Positions 35,691 to 44,831 of a stretch of 64,000 bases of DNA are shown here, one piece after another. The notes under the pieces are model-generated. The model was not told the DNA's origin. It ran no database searches and was given only the letters and a program-made list of their open reading frames with translations. A program made the translations under genes and the position numbers. The first letter of the stretch is position 1, and every line of letters starts with the position of its first letter. The DNA comes from JADJLQ01 sp038251405 (GTDB lineage: Bacteria > Bacteroidota > Bacteroidia > Chitinophagales > Saprospiraceae): NCBI GenBank assembly GCA_038251405.1, contig JBBSBH010000019.1, forward strand, positions 1 to 64,000, written 5' to 3'.

Positions 35691-36031
35691 ACTACAGCGT
35701 CTACGTAATCGAGCTATCCAAAAAAGTATTCACAGAAAATACCAAATTCCGCCTGGCCAATCCGCAATTTAATGGAGTGCTCCAATGTCTTTATGTAGGT
35801 ATGACCAGTAAATCTCCTGTCGAAAGATTCATGCAACACAAGACAGGGTATATCAGTAAAAAGGGTCACGATATCTCAGCTGGTATAGTCAAGAAATACG
35901 GTAAGTACCTTAGGCCCAGTCTCTACAATCACCTGAATTTAAAACCGATGAATCGCAAGGAAGCATTGCAGATGGAAGAGAAACTTGCCTTGGAACTTCG
36001 AAGAAAAGGATATGGGGTATGGTTTAATTGA
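35687..36031 (+). CDS. GIY-YIG-like nuclease domain protein
   Basis: 114 residues. VYVIEL and CLYVGMT correspond to the GIY and YIG strands; a conserved Arg/His follows in ERFMQHKTG and a late glutamate in ALQMEEKLALELRRKGYG. No ATG exists: an in-frame TAA at 35684 directly precedes the TTG at 35687, which lies in a 7-nt repeat array. The original start may have been overwritten, or the TTG is used. A 15-codon relic of a second copy of its C-terminus lies at 36844-36888. It sits inside the uronate operon and has no evident link to it. Confidence 0.7.
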   Translation: MYYSVYVIELSKKVFTENTKFRLANPQFNGVLQCLYVGMTSKSPVERFMQHKTGYISKKGHDISAGIVKKYGKYLRPSLYNHLNLKPMNRKEALQMEEKLALELRRKGYGVWFN

Positions 36032-36122
36032 TGCGATTGACTATAAAGATTTGTTGAATATCGAGAAGATCCTGTTAAGTGACCAAAATTCCAAATTCGA
36101 TTTTTATAAGGTTAAAAATGTA

Positions 36123-36130
36123 TAATTTTG
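36123..36130 (+). promoter_or_regulatory. -7 box abutting the coiled-coil nuclease gene
   Basis: TAATTTTG matches TAnnTTTG exactly and is 4 nt from the ATG at 36135. As at 12121 and 20861 this predicts a leaderless transcript. Confidence 0.4.
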
Positions 36131-36134
36131 TAGA

Positions 36135-36750
36135 ATGAGTAGGATTGAACATTTAGAGAACTTGATGGAAAAACTCATCCAGTCGCAATCAAAGACCGAT
36201 GCACAATTAGCTAAGACCGATGCACAATTAGCTAAAACACATGTACAATTTGCTAAGACCGATGCACAATTTGCTAAAACTGATGCACAATTTGCTAAAA
36301 CCGATACAAAATTAAAAGAGACGCGAGATATGCTTCATGGTATAGGAGTAAACCTTGGAAGTGTAAGCGAAGAGTTTTTTTTTCGATGCTTTAAAATCGA
36401 ATATGAAACTAGGTGAAATAAAATACGACTCCATAGCAGCCAATGTCACCAGTTCCAAGAAAAATATTACCGATGAATTTGATATTGTGCTTTACAATGG
36501 CAATAGTATAGCTCTCATTGAGACTAAACACAAAGTGCATCCTATAGATGTAGACAAACTGATTCAGAAAAAGCTCCCAAATTTCAGAACTCTGTTCCCT
36601 CAATATAAAAATCATGATATCTATTTGGAACTTGCAGGTTTCTCTTTTCATCATGATATTGTTCAGGATGCATTGCAAAAAGGAGTTATTGTGCTAAAAC
36701 AAAAAAGCGAAGTTTTACAGATAAAAGCCGAAAAATCTAAGCCTTTTTAA
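36135..36750 (+). pseudogene. Coiled-coil plus PD-(D/E)XK nuclease-like gene, frameshifted in a run of nine T
   Basis: The first frame (36135-36416) reads MSRIEHLENLMEKLIQSQ. Then come six 7-residue units of the type KTDAQLA, encoded by near-identical 21-bp tandem repeats, an evident coiled coil. At 36375-36383 there are nine T. Removing one T joins the frame to ...FFFDALKSNMKLGEIKYDS and on through ITDEFDIVLYNGNSIALIETKHK (PD-(D/E)XK signature) to a stop at 36750. The full product would be about 204 residues. The break is either a mutation, a sequencing error or a phase-variable switch. It belongs to the same family as the relic at 20876. Confidence 0.8.
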
Positions 36751-36843
36751 GCTATATGTATAATACCTGTACAAACGTTTGTATGATTAAATCAATGAAT
36801 TAAGCATAACTTCTGATCAAGGTTAGCCTTAAAAGAGATTTGA

Positions 36844-36888
36844 CAATTAGCATTTCGTAGAAAAGGGTATGGGGTTTTGTATAATTGA
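36844..36888 (+). pseudogene. Relic of a second GIY-YIG gene end
   Basis: In frame, QLAFRRKGYGVLYN then TGA. This matches the C-terminus of the intact gene (LALELRRKGYGVWFN then TGA) in both protein and DNA. A TGA precedes it directly, so only the tail survives. It suggests a duplication of the accessory module followed by deletion. Confidence 0.6.
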
Positions 36889-36976
36889 GAAGGTAGCAAA
36901 TATTAATAGACATTAACCCACTACTAATGATAGTTATTTGACTTTGAATTTCTTATCTTATCTATTTGTAAAAATT

Positions 36977-38575
36977 ATGAAAAAATCACTTTTCGTCTTA
37001 TTCGTCCTTATTGCCAATATCTCATTTGCTCAATTAGTGACTGGTGAAAAAGTTGCTGTTACAAATACAGAAAATGGCCAGGTTAGAGGTTACCTACACA
37101 ACAAAATTTACACCTATAAAGGCATACCTTATGCTACCGCAAAACGTTTTGAATCACCACAAAAACCTTCTCATTGGGAGGGCATACGCAGCTCTATGTC
37201 TTATGGCCCGGTTGCTCCTTTATTAACTCCCACAACAAACCTAATGGATGAGAGTGAATTTATATTTCATCATGACTGGGGCTATACTAATGAAAATTGT
37301 TTGGTGCTCAATGTATGGACTCCCGGCATCAAGGATGGCAAAAAAAGACCAGTAATGTTTTGGATTCATGGCGGTGGTTTTACCGCTGGTTCTTCTCAGG
37401 AACTACCTTCCTATGATGGTGAAAATCTTGCAAAAAAAGGTGATGTAGTGGTGGTGTCTATTAATCATCGATTGAATATTTTGGGTTTTCTGGATCTGTC
37501 TGCCTATGGGGAAAAATATAAAGAGTCGGCTAATCTAAGTATTATAGATATGAAAGTTGCACTTGAATGGGTGAAGAACAATGTTTCAAATTTTGGTGGC
37601 GACCCTGGGAATGTTACCATTTTTGGGCAGTCAGGTGGCGGAGCAAAAGTAAATACGCTGATGTCTATGCCATCTGCCAAGGGCTTATTTCACAAAGCAA
37701 TCAATGAAAGTGGTGCTTTCAGAACAGCTATGTTGGATAAAGAAACAACTCAGTCTATTGCTTCAGAAGTGTTGAAAGAATTAAATATCGGTGGTGACAA
37801 AATAGATGATATACAAAATGTTTCTTTTGAGAAGCTAAGTATGGCAGGAGGAAAGGCACTCCATACTATCGCTGAAAAGATGAAAGCAGCGGGTAAACCA
37901 GTAATCGGTTTTGGACTTAGCTGGGGCCCTAGCGTAGATGGTACCGTACTACCTTACCAACCAACAGCTATAGAAGCTTTGGAACTCTCCAAAAACATTC
38001 CATTATTAATAGGTACTACTAAAAACGAATTCAGTGTTTTTCTCGGTTCGATACCTGCTACCAGTACAGCAGATGAGGCCTATGCCGCCGTGAAAAAGAC
38101 CTACGGTGATAAGGCTGATGCATATGTAGCAGCTGCCAAAAAAGCATATCCCTATATGACAAAACCTGCTGAAATGCTTTCAATCGATTTAATGTTCAGA
38201 CCCGGTGCAGTTTCACAGGCAAATCTAAAAGCTGATTTTGGCGGTGCACCCACTTATATGTATATATTTGACTGGCAATCTCCCGTAATGGATGGAAAAT
38301 ACATGGCCGTGCATTGTATGGAAATTCCATTTGTGTTTAATAATATAGCCAGGTGTGAAGAAATGACCGGTGGCCAAAAAAATGCCTACGTGCTAGCCGA
38401 TAAAGTGAGTCAGGCGTGGATCAATTTTGCACGAAAAGGAAATCCAAATCATCCTGGTTTGCCACTATGGCCTGTTTATACTTCAAAAAATACTTCTACC
38501 ATGCATTTTAATAATATATGTTCTATAAAACCTCAGATGGATAAAGAGCTTTTTGATGTAGTTGCCGGTAATTAA
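36977..38575 (+). CDS. Exported type B carboxylesterase
   Basis: 532 residues from the ATG at 36977, which begins the signal peptide MKKSLFVLFVLIANISFAQ. Alpha/beta-hydrolase motifs: ENCLVLNVWTP, oxyanion loop HGGGFTAGSS (131-134), nucleophile S219 in FGQSGGGAK, acid near GTTKNEFSVF and histidine in VHCMEIPFVFNN. Substrate unknown; in this uronate/arabinose region it may remove acyl or methyl esters from plant polysaccharide fragments. Confidence 0.9.
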   Translation: MKKSLFVLFVLIANISFAQLVTGEKVAVTNTENGQVRGYLHNKIYTYKGIPYATAKRFESPQKPSHWEGIRSSMSYGPVAPLLTPTTNLMDESEFIFHHDWGYTNENCLVLNVWTPGIKDGKKRPVMFWIHGGGFTAGSSQELPSYDGENLAKKGDVVVVSINHRLNILGFLDLSAYGEKYKESANLSIIDMKVALEWVKNNVSNFGGDPGNVTIFGQSGGGAKVNTLMSMPSAKGLFHKAINESGAFRTAMLDKETTQSIASEVLKELNIGGDKIDDIQNVSFEKLSMAGGKALHTIAEKMKAAGKPVIGFGLSWGPSVDGTVLPYQPTAIEALELSKNIPLLIGTTKNEFSVFLGSIPATSTADEAYAAVKKTYGDKADAYVAAAKKAYPYMTKPAEMLSIDLMFRPGAVSQANLKADFGGAPTYMYIFDWQSPVMDGKYMAVHCMEIPFVFNNIARCEEMTGGQKNAYVLADKVSQAWINFARKGNPNHPGLPLWPVYTSKNTSTMHFNNICSIKPQMDKELFDVVAGN

Positions 38576-38694
38576 ATGATCCGATAAAAAATCTATCTGA
38601 TTATTCATTCTCATAATTTTATAATATCTTGATTCCAATTTAAAACTCTTATCAACGTAATGTAGAGTGCGGCTGTCGTTGATGCAACTCAAGT

Positions 38695-39996
38695 ATGAAT
38701 ATGAAAAAAATCGGGTCTTATCGGTGGGTTATTTGCGCTTTATTATTCTTCGCTACTACTATCAATTACTTAGATCGGGCAGTAATAAGCCTTGTCAAAG
38801 AATATCTCGATGTGGAATTTAAATGGACTAATGCAGACTATGCAACTGTTACGATTGCTTTTCAGGCCGCCTATGCTTTCTTTATGATTTTCGCCGGGAG
38901 GTTAATTGATTGGTTGGGCACTAAAAAAGGATATGCCTTAGCATTGATTGGCTGGAGTATCGCAGCTATGAGTCACTTTTTCATCAGAACGAATTTAGGT
39001 TTCATATTTGCTCGTATAGGACTTGGTGCTACCGAATCAGGTAATTTCCCTGCTGCTATCAAGACGGTCTCACAATGGTTTCCTAAGAAAGAACGTGCAT
39101 TTGCTACTGGTATATTTAATGCCGGTACCAATGTAGGTGCCATCATAGCGCCTCTTTCAGTACCATTTATTGCTGTCGCTTATGGGTGGAGGGCCGCTTT
39201 TTTGATCATAGGCAGTTTAGGTTTTATATGGTTGATATTTTGGTTTATCTATTATGAAATCCCTAAAAAACAAAAGCGACTTTCCACCGAGGAGTTTGAA
39301 TTAATTCACAGTGATTTAGATGAGAAAAATGACATTTCAGAAGATGCTAAAAAGCCAGGCTGGCTGGTACTATTAAAATTTAAACAAACCTGGGCTTTTG
39401 CGGTAGGCAAACTCCTCACTGATGGAGTATGGTGGTTCTATTTATTTTGGTTGCCCGCTTTTTTAAATGAACAATACGGACTTGAAAAGACGCAACTATC
39501 TTTTCCCACTGCTGTTGTATTTATCATTGCCACTTTTGGCAGCGTTTATGGCGGGTGGTTACCTATGAAATTCATTTCTTCTGGAATGCCGATATTTCAA
39601 GCAAGAAAACGAGCTTTATTAATTTACGCTGTTTGTGCGCTTCCGGTTATTATTAGCCAATTTGCAGGATCTATCAATATGTGGTTGGCAGTGCTCATGA
39701 TCGGGTTGGCAGCATCAGCTCACCAGGCCTGGAGTGCCAATCTATTTACGACTGTAAGTGATATGTTTCCCAAGATTACCGTTGCCTCCATTACGGGTAT
39801 TGGAGGCATGGCAGGTGGTGTGGGAGGAATGGTAGTTACTTATGCTGCAGGACAATTATTTGATCATTATAAAGCGCTAGGCCATATCCAAACAGGTTAT
39901 TACCTGGTTTTCTTCTATTGCGGCCTGGCTTACCTTGTTGCCTGGGTTATCATGCATTTCCTTGTACCCAAAATGGAAAGAGTTGTCTTAAAATAA
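38695..39996 (+). CDS. exuT: MFS hexuronate transporter (ExuT-like, ACS family)
   Basis: 433 residues with 12 predicted membrane helices. The N-terminus RWVICALLFFATTINYLDRAVI is characteristic of the anion:cation symporter family. The loop GRLIDWLGTKKGY is the MFS motif A. By position at the end of the uronate catabolic set it should import galacturonate or glucuronate by proton symport. Confidence 0.88.
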   Translation: MNMKKIGSYRWVICALLFFATTINYLDRAVISLVKEYLDVEFKWTNADYATVTIAFQAAYAFFMIFAGRLIDWLGTKKGYALALIGWSIAAMSHFFIRTNLGFIFARIGLGATESGNFPAAIKTVSQWFPKKERAFATGIFNAGTNVGAIIAPLSVPFIAVAYGWRAAFLIIGSLGFIWLIFWFIYYEIPKKQKRLSTEEFELIHSDLDEKNDISEDAKKPGWLVLLKFKQTWAFAVGKLLTDGVWWFYLFWLPAFLNEQYGLEKTQLSFPTAVVFIIATFGSVYGGWLPMKFISSGMPIFQARKRALLIYAVCALPVIISQFAGSINMWLAVLMIGLAASAHQAWSANLFTTVSDMFPKITVASITGIGGMAGGVGGMVVTYAAGQLFDHYKALGHIQTGYYLVFFYCGLAYLVAWVIMHFLVPKMERVVLK

Positions 39997-40022
39997 GCCT
40001 GGTATAAAACGGGGAATCTTAT

Positions 40023-40030
40023 TATATTTG
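40023..40030 (+). promoter_or_regulatory. -7 box of the tRNA gene
   Basis: TATATTTG matches TAnnTTTG exactly, 44 nt before the tRNA 5' end. Confidence 0.45.
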
Positions 40031-40074
40031 CGCCCTCAAAAAAGGGTCGAAGTGGCTTTTTATTTTGACATAAT

Positions 40075-40148
40075 GGCGTGGTAGCTCAGCTGGTTAGAGC
40101 ACGCGATTCATAATCGCGAGGTCGAGAGTTCAAGTCTCTCTCACGCTA
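40075..40148 (+). tRNA. tRNA-Met (anticodon CAT)
   Basis: A 74-nt cloverleaf. Acceptor GGCGTGG pairs with TCACGCT with G-T wobbles at both ends; D arm AGCTCAGCTGGTTAGAGC; anticodon stem CGCGA/TCGCG with loop TTCATAA (anticodon at 40109-40111); T arm GAGAG-TTCAAGT-CTCTC; discriminator A. CCA is not encoded. A T-run follows directly. Elongator methionine is most likely; a CAT-anticodon isoleucine tRNA cannot be fully excluded without comparison. Confidence 0.93.
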
Positions 40149-40276
40149 CTTTTTCTCTTCAAGTAACTATAAATCAGTATTTTATACATATCATTGGATG
40201 CTTTAAATATAATCGTATTTGGTATTGAATTTTTCACAAATCTAAGCAGCCCTATTATTCAGTATTCACCACTACC

Positions 40277-43200
40277 CTACCGCATGATCACCACATATCC
40301 CTTCACTGGAGCCGATTGCGATCCCAAATCCAGCAAATAATAATAACTCCCTTCAGGTAATGGTTGCCCACTGGTATTCACACCATCCCAATTGTTTTGA
40401 TAGTCATTGGATTTGTAGACCACATCACCCCATCTATTAAACACTGTTAGCTTAGTGGGCTTAGGGCCAAATGCATCGGGGCATTTTTTCAAAACCTCTA
40501 CTATAAAATACCGGTTTGCTCCTGTAGGGCCAGTGGGAAAAATTACATTGGGTAGTACCAGGGAATTTCTATCATTGCAGGGAGCTTCTACTTCAAATTC
40601 GATGGTAGAGCTTTTACAAGCATCTGGACAATCCGTAGCACATACGGTATAGTTTAATTTTTCTTTCCCTGTAAAGCCTTGCTTGGGTGTGTAGGTGCCT
40701 TTGCCCGTGGTGCGGGAGTAAATGATTTTTCCATTATTTGGGTTTTCAATGGAGACATCCAACACACTTCCATTGGGAATAATATCATTGGATAAAATAT
40801 CGAATAAACTAGAAGTTTGGTATTTTACTTGTAGTTGATCGGGATTTACTGTGATATTTTGGATACTTGATGAAGCATTAATAGTAAAACTCTGCTTTAT
40901 ACTACATCCATTACCATCAAAAATAGAAACTTCTTGATTGCCTGCACAAAGTTTAGTCGCAGTTGCAGAAATGAGGTTTTGATTTATTTCTCCTGATGCC
41001 CATCTTACTTCAAAATTATTTAGAGGATCAGTGCCGCCGGAAAGAAACAAACTTGCTTGCCCGTTACAATTAGGCCCGTTACAGGTGCTTGGTTTCAATC
41101 CAAGTGGATCCAATACGGCAAGAATTTTTTGAGGTTCTATTAATTCTGTTTTTATTACTAAAGGACACCGATTGACATCGGAAATATTGATAGTATAAAT
41201 ACCAGAAGCAAGCTTTGAAAATTGGCCAAAATTTTGATAAGTATCATTGTTTAAAGCATAAGTATATGGTGTAGTACCTCCAGATGCATTTAACCTAATT
41301 GTACCTTGCGCTAAGTTTGGACAAGGATTATTTATTATAGTAGAGTCAATTAAATTTAATGGTGCAGGTTGTTTTATTTCAATTGTATCTAATAAAGTAC
41401 AGCCATTTATGTCCCTGATACTGGTAAAATAAGTACCACTTTGCAGGCCATCGTACCTAATATCCGGCCTTATTGCAAATAATGAATCTTTACCCTGTGG
41501 GTTCTTAATTCTAACAATTTCACCAATTAAAATCGAACCATCTGAAAACTTTCTATTGCTTAAAGTGATAATACCAGTTTTATCATTGAAACATTGTGGA
41601 TTATTTATCTGAACGGAATCAATAATATTTTTTTGAACAGCAATATTGGCATAGGCGGTATCACTGCATCCCTTAGCATCGATTACTACCAGGCCTACTC
41701 TGCCTTCAGCTAAATTGGTAAAAGCATTACCTATCATAGTGCCTGGTCCTAACCATTTGAAAGTATAGGGTCTTATTCCTAATATCTTTAAAAAGTCAGG
41801 AGATGTTCTGCCATCAGATACCCCTGAACACAAAGGCATTCTATCAATTAATATGGCAGATTTTGGTCTTTCGGAGGTCAATACGACACTATCGGTTGCC
41901 ATACATCCCTGGGCGTCTGTTACGGTAACAAAATACTTTCCGGATTTTAATCCTTGAATAGTGGGACTAATGCTCCCTGTACTCCAGGTCTGTCTATACA
42001 CGGGAGTACCACCTGTAATGCCTACAGTAACTTTACCATCACCACCTTTACAACTTTCAGGAAGTAGATTAGTGAGATCGAGTCTCAAATTATTAAGTGC
42101 AGCATTATATTTAAAGGTGTCTCTTAAAATGGACCCTCTGGCATCTTTTGTCAATAAAATATAATCACCACCCGTATTATTACTAAAAATTGGGAATGGT
42201 AGAGATTGATTTGTGGATATAGAATCTATATTAGCAGGATTACTTAGTAGTGAATAATAGATTTTATAAGGGCTTACTCCATTAAAAATCTGTCCAAATA
42301 AGGTTTTACCACATTGCGAATAAAATACATCTATATTCGATCCCGGGCTGATATTAAACGTACACTCTAATTTACTTTGGGCTGAAGTCGGAAGTGAGTT
42401 GCCATCGGGATTGGATAATTCAAGTTTGGGAAAACTCGGCCCGGGATCAGGAACAATATTTACTTTAGTAGGCCCAGGTGGCCCCTTGATTGTAAAACAA
42501 AATTCTATAAGCACTTCTTCATTGGTAAAATCATGTGCATCGAGATTGAGATCTATCCAGAAAAATTTTATAAACCCTTGAGCTACCGTGTTAGGGTTTA
42601 CTATTTGATCAGCTGGTTGCCCAAGTTTTGGATTGGCATTCTGAGCACTTACAAAGGTCAATGTCTGAGGATTAAAAGCAAATGTAAACTGTGCTGCAGC
42701 CAGGTTAGGAGCTTTTCCAATAAGGATAGGAATGCATATTTGGTCACCAATTTTTCCATCAGCACAGGCTATTTTGATGTCTATCGGGTCTTGGGCTATG
42801 CTAACGAAACTGGATATGCTGCATCCATTAGCATCCCTGATTGTGATAACATATCTTCCGGGTTTCGGTACTAAAAAATTCATGGCTTTACCATTCTTTG
42901 TAGGTCCATTTTTCAGTTGGCCAATGGCATTTGGGTCACGATCGTTCACGATACTTACCACCGTATAATTTGCATTGGTATCAAACTCAGGCAATCCTCC
43001 TGTGGCAGTAAATGTTCCTGTATAATTTCCTACGCCATTATTAGTACCCGTGATACCAGTGAGTTTTAACGCATTTAAATAGACTACTGAAAATGCTGAG
43101 TCTGCATTTAAATCAATACAGGCACCTGGAATTCCATTGGTGCCTTCAAAATCCGATTGAGATCCAGTGGGGGCAAAATTGTCTACTGTAACAGGTGCAA

Positions 43201-44524
43201 ACCAAAATTGTGTCGGTTTACCATTATTAAAAACAGTTTGCTGATAACCATCGTTGTAGAATCTGATATTTCCATCATTGAAAGAACCTTTACCTATCCA
43301 TAAACCGCCAAATTGAAATATTGGTGTTCCATTATTATTGATAGGACTTGTTTTATTTAGGCAAGAATCAGTTAATAATTGGGACAATGATTTAGCTCTT
43401 ATTGTTGGTTTGCAATCATAATATACATATGCAATACCAGGTGGAGTTGATGGTATAGGGTCTACAAAAGAATAATCTCCATTATGTTTTACGGTCAGCG
43501 TATCTCCTGGGCAGAGATATTTTATTTTATTTGTACTTGCCACTCCACCTCCAAATAGCTTAAATGTACCAGCGTTTTGACCAGTACAAGTAGTGCCGGT
43601 CACTAGCCGAATCGGCCAGCTCTCCAGCGTCAGCTGTAGCGCCAATGGATTAGTAATCTTCACCGTATATATACCTGCTTCTGCTGAAGTGAATAGTGCA
43701 AATGGCAGTTTATTTGATCCTTTGATGGTTTTGTATTGTGCATCATTTTTATACCAGATATAGGTGCTGGTGGTGACAGTATCGTCTATTTTTAGTTCGA
43801 GTGTGTAAGGCGTGTTTGGTGGTATGGTGATGGTGGTATCGGCGTAGATTTTTTGTTGGGGGGGGTAACTGAAATTGCTCTCTACCCATTTATTCTTTAC
43901 ATATATTAACTCAGTTAACTTACTTTGATTTTGTACTATCCCGTTAAAAGTAAATTTGTTGTCATTAAATAGAGCTAGCCTTAATTGTGGACTATTTGCA
44001 CCAAAGTCAGGAATAATTCCTGTGAAATTATTATCATCCACCCAGAATTCCAGTAAGCGATTGTTGATGGCTAAGTCCGGTAAATTACCATAGAATTTAT
44101 TATGGCTTAATTTCAAAGTATGCAGAAGTGGGGAATTTTTGAAATTCGATATAGTACCTACCAATTTATTAATTCTTAGGTCCAAAAAATTTAGATTTGG
44201 CAGATTTAGATCTGTCCAGGTTCCCATTAAATTATTTTGTTGTAAAGAAATATTTTGTATGCAACCATCTGATGTAAAAGATAAACCATACCACTGAGTT
44301 ATTGGCTTACTCAAATCCCATTTATTAAACCAACCACCTCCGCCAGTAGCATTATAAAGTTTCACTAACTCCAAAGAATCACTTTTCCTATCACATACAA
44401 AATGAGGTGCAAAAGATGTCTCCCTGGCTTTATCATATGGCTTAAAGGAAAAGTCAGATCGCAAGATGCAGGTCAAGGCTCCTGAGAGTAACAAAAGGGG
44501 GATCCAAAGGGAAATGCGCATCAT
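40277..44524 (-). CDS. Giant T9SS type B surface protein: LRR, Ig-like, cohesin-like, SprB-like repeats
   Basis: 1415 residues. An N-terminal membrane/signal segment (LWIPLLLLSGALTCIL) is followed by an LRR cap (about 45-90, SLELVKLYNATGGGGW) and about five leucine-rich repeats. An Ig-like unit (about 225-305) ends LESWPIRLV. A cohesin-like domain has AAAQFTFAFNPQTLTFVSA. Roughly six SprB-like repeats follow, each ending like SGKYFVTVTDAQGC. A cadherin-like tail domain then leads to a type B (CHU_C/gliding-motility) sorting domain with FNRWGDVVYKSNDYQNNWDG. It should be exported by the T9SS and held on the surface as an adhesin. Its first ~300 and last ~180 residues nearly repeat those of the next gene. 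Confidence 0.9.
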   Translation of the reverse strand: MMRISLWIPLLLLSGALTCILRSDFSFKPYDKARETSFAPHFVCDRKSDSLELVKLYNATGGGGWFNKWDLSKPITQWYGLSFTSDGCIQNISLQQNNLMGTWTDLNLPNLNFLDLRINKLVGTISNFKNSPLLHTLKLSHNKFYGNLPDLAINNRLLEFWVDDNNFTGIIPDFGANSPQLRLALFNDNKFTFNGIVQNQSKLTELIYVKNKWVESNFSYPPQQKIYADTTITIPPNTPYTLELKIDDTVTTSTYIWYKNDAQYKTIKGSNKLPFALFTSAEAGIYTVKITNPLALQLTLESWPIRLVTGTTCTGQNAGTFKLFGGGVASTNKIKYLCPGDTLTVKHNGDYSFVDPIPSTPPGIAYVYYDCKPTIRAKSLSQLLTDSCLNKTSPINNNGTPIFQFGGLWIGKGSFNDGNIRFYNDGYQQTVFNNGKPTQFWFAPVTVDNFAPTGSQSDFEGTNGIPGACIDLNADSAFSVVYLNALKLTGITGTNNGVGNYTGTFTATGGLPEFDTNANYTVVSIVNDRDPNAIGQLKNGPTKNGKAMNFLVPKPGRYVITIRDANGCSISSFVSIAQDPIDIKIACADGKIGDQICIPILIGKAPNLAAAQFTFAFNPQTLTFVSAQNANPKLGQPADQIVNPNTVAQGFIKFFWIDLNLDAHDFTNEEVLIEFCFTIKGPPGPTKVNIVPDPGPSFPKLELSNPDGNSLPTSAQSKLECTFNISPGSNIDVFYSQCGKTLFGQIFNGVSPYKIYYSLLSNPANIDSISTNQSLPFPIFSNNTGGDYILLTKDARGSILRDTFKYNAALNNLRLDLTNLLPESCKGGDGKVTVGITGGTPVYRQTWSTGSISPTIQGLKSGKYFVTVTDAQGCMATDSVVLTSERPKSAILIDRMPLCSGVSDGRTSPDFLKILGIRPYTFKWLGPGTMIGNAFTNLAEGRVGLVVIDAKGCSDTAYANIAVQKNIIDSVQINNPQCFNDKTGIITLSNRKFSDGSILIGEIVRIKNPQGKDSLFAIRPDIRYDGLQSGTYFTSIRDINGCTLLDTIEIKQPAPLNLIDSTIINNPCPNLAQGTIRLNASGGTTPYTYALNNDTYQNFGQFSKLASGIYTINISDVNRCPLVIKTELIEPQKILAVLDPLGLKPSTCNGPNCNGQASLFLSGGTDPLNNFEVRWASGEINQNLISATATKLCAGNQEVSIFDGNGCSIKQSFTINASSSIQNITVNPDQLQVKYQTSSLFDILSNDIIPNGSVLDVSIENPNNGKIIYSRTTGKGTYTPKQGFTGKEKLNYTVCATDCPDACKSSTIEFEVEAPCNDRNSLVLPNVIFPTGPTGANRYFIVEVLKKCPDAFGPKPTKLTVFNRWGDVVYKSNDYQNNWDGVNTSGQPLPEGSYYYLLDLGSQSAPVKGYVVIMR

Positions 44525-44814
44525 GTAAATATAAAATTAAAGGTGTCATCATTTCTACAACCGAGCTTGTAATAGATCGCATAGGATCTTGAAATTACAG
44601 GAAGCTTAATGGTAAAAATATACGCTGATTCCTCAACACATATCTTTGAAGGAATGGTCCTACACGGATTATTTTCAAGTTCACTTCCTGAGGCACCGGC
44701 TTTATATTCACAATAAAAATCACTATCAATAATATGTCTTGCCTGGATGTCTAAACTCAAATTCAGGCAAACAATTAAAGTGATCAGATTAAGAAGATTT
44801 AATTTTTGTTTCAT
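44521..44814 (-). CDS. Truncated N-terminus of a T9SS/gliding-type secreted protein
   Basis: 97 residues with signal peptide (LNLSLDIQA). ARHIIDSDFYCEY, NPCRTIPSKICVEE and FTIKLPVISRSY with YKLGCRNDDTFN correspond to the start of the large Bacteroidota secreted proteins that normally read THIVGGE...CRNNTILN. Most of the middle is missing, and the end FNFIFT is encoded by the border sequence preceding the giant gene. The stop overlaps that gene's start (ATGA). I read it as a gene remnant now acting, at most, as a translated leader. Confidence 0.6.
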   Translation of the reverse strand: MKQKLNLLNLITLIVCLNLSLDIQARHIIDSDFYCEYKAGASGSELENNPCRTIPSKICVEESAYIFTIKLPVISRSYAIYYKLGCRNDDTFNFIFT

Positions 44815-44831
44815 AAATTAATCAGATTTTC

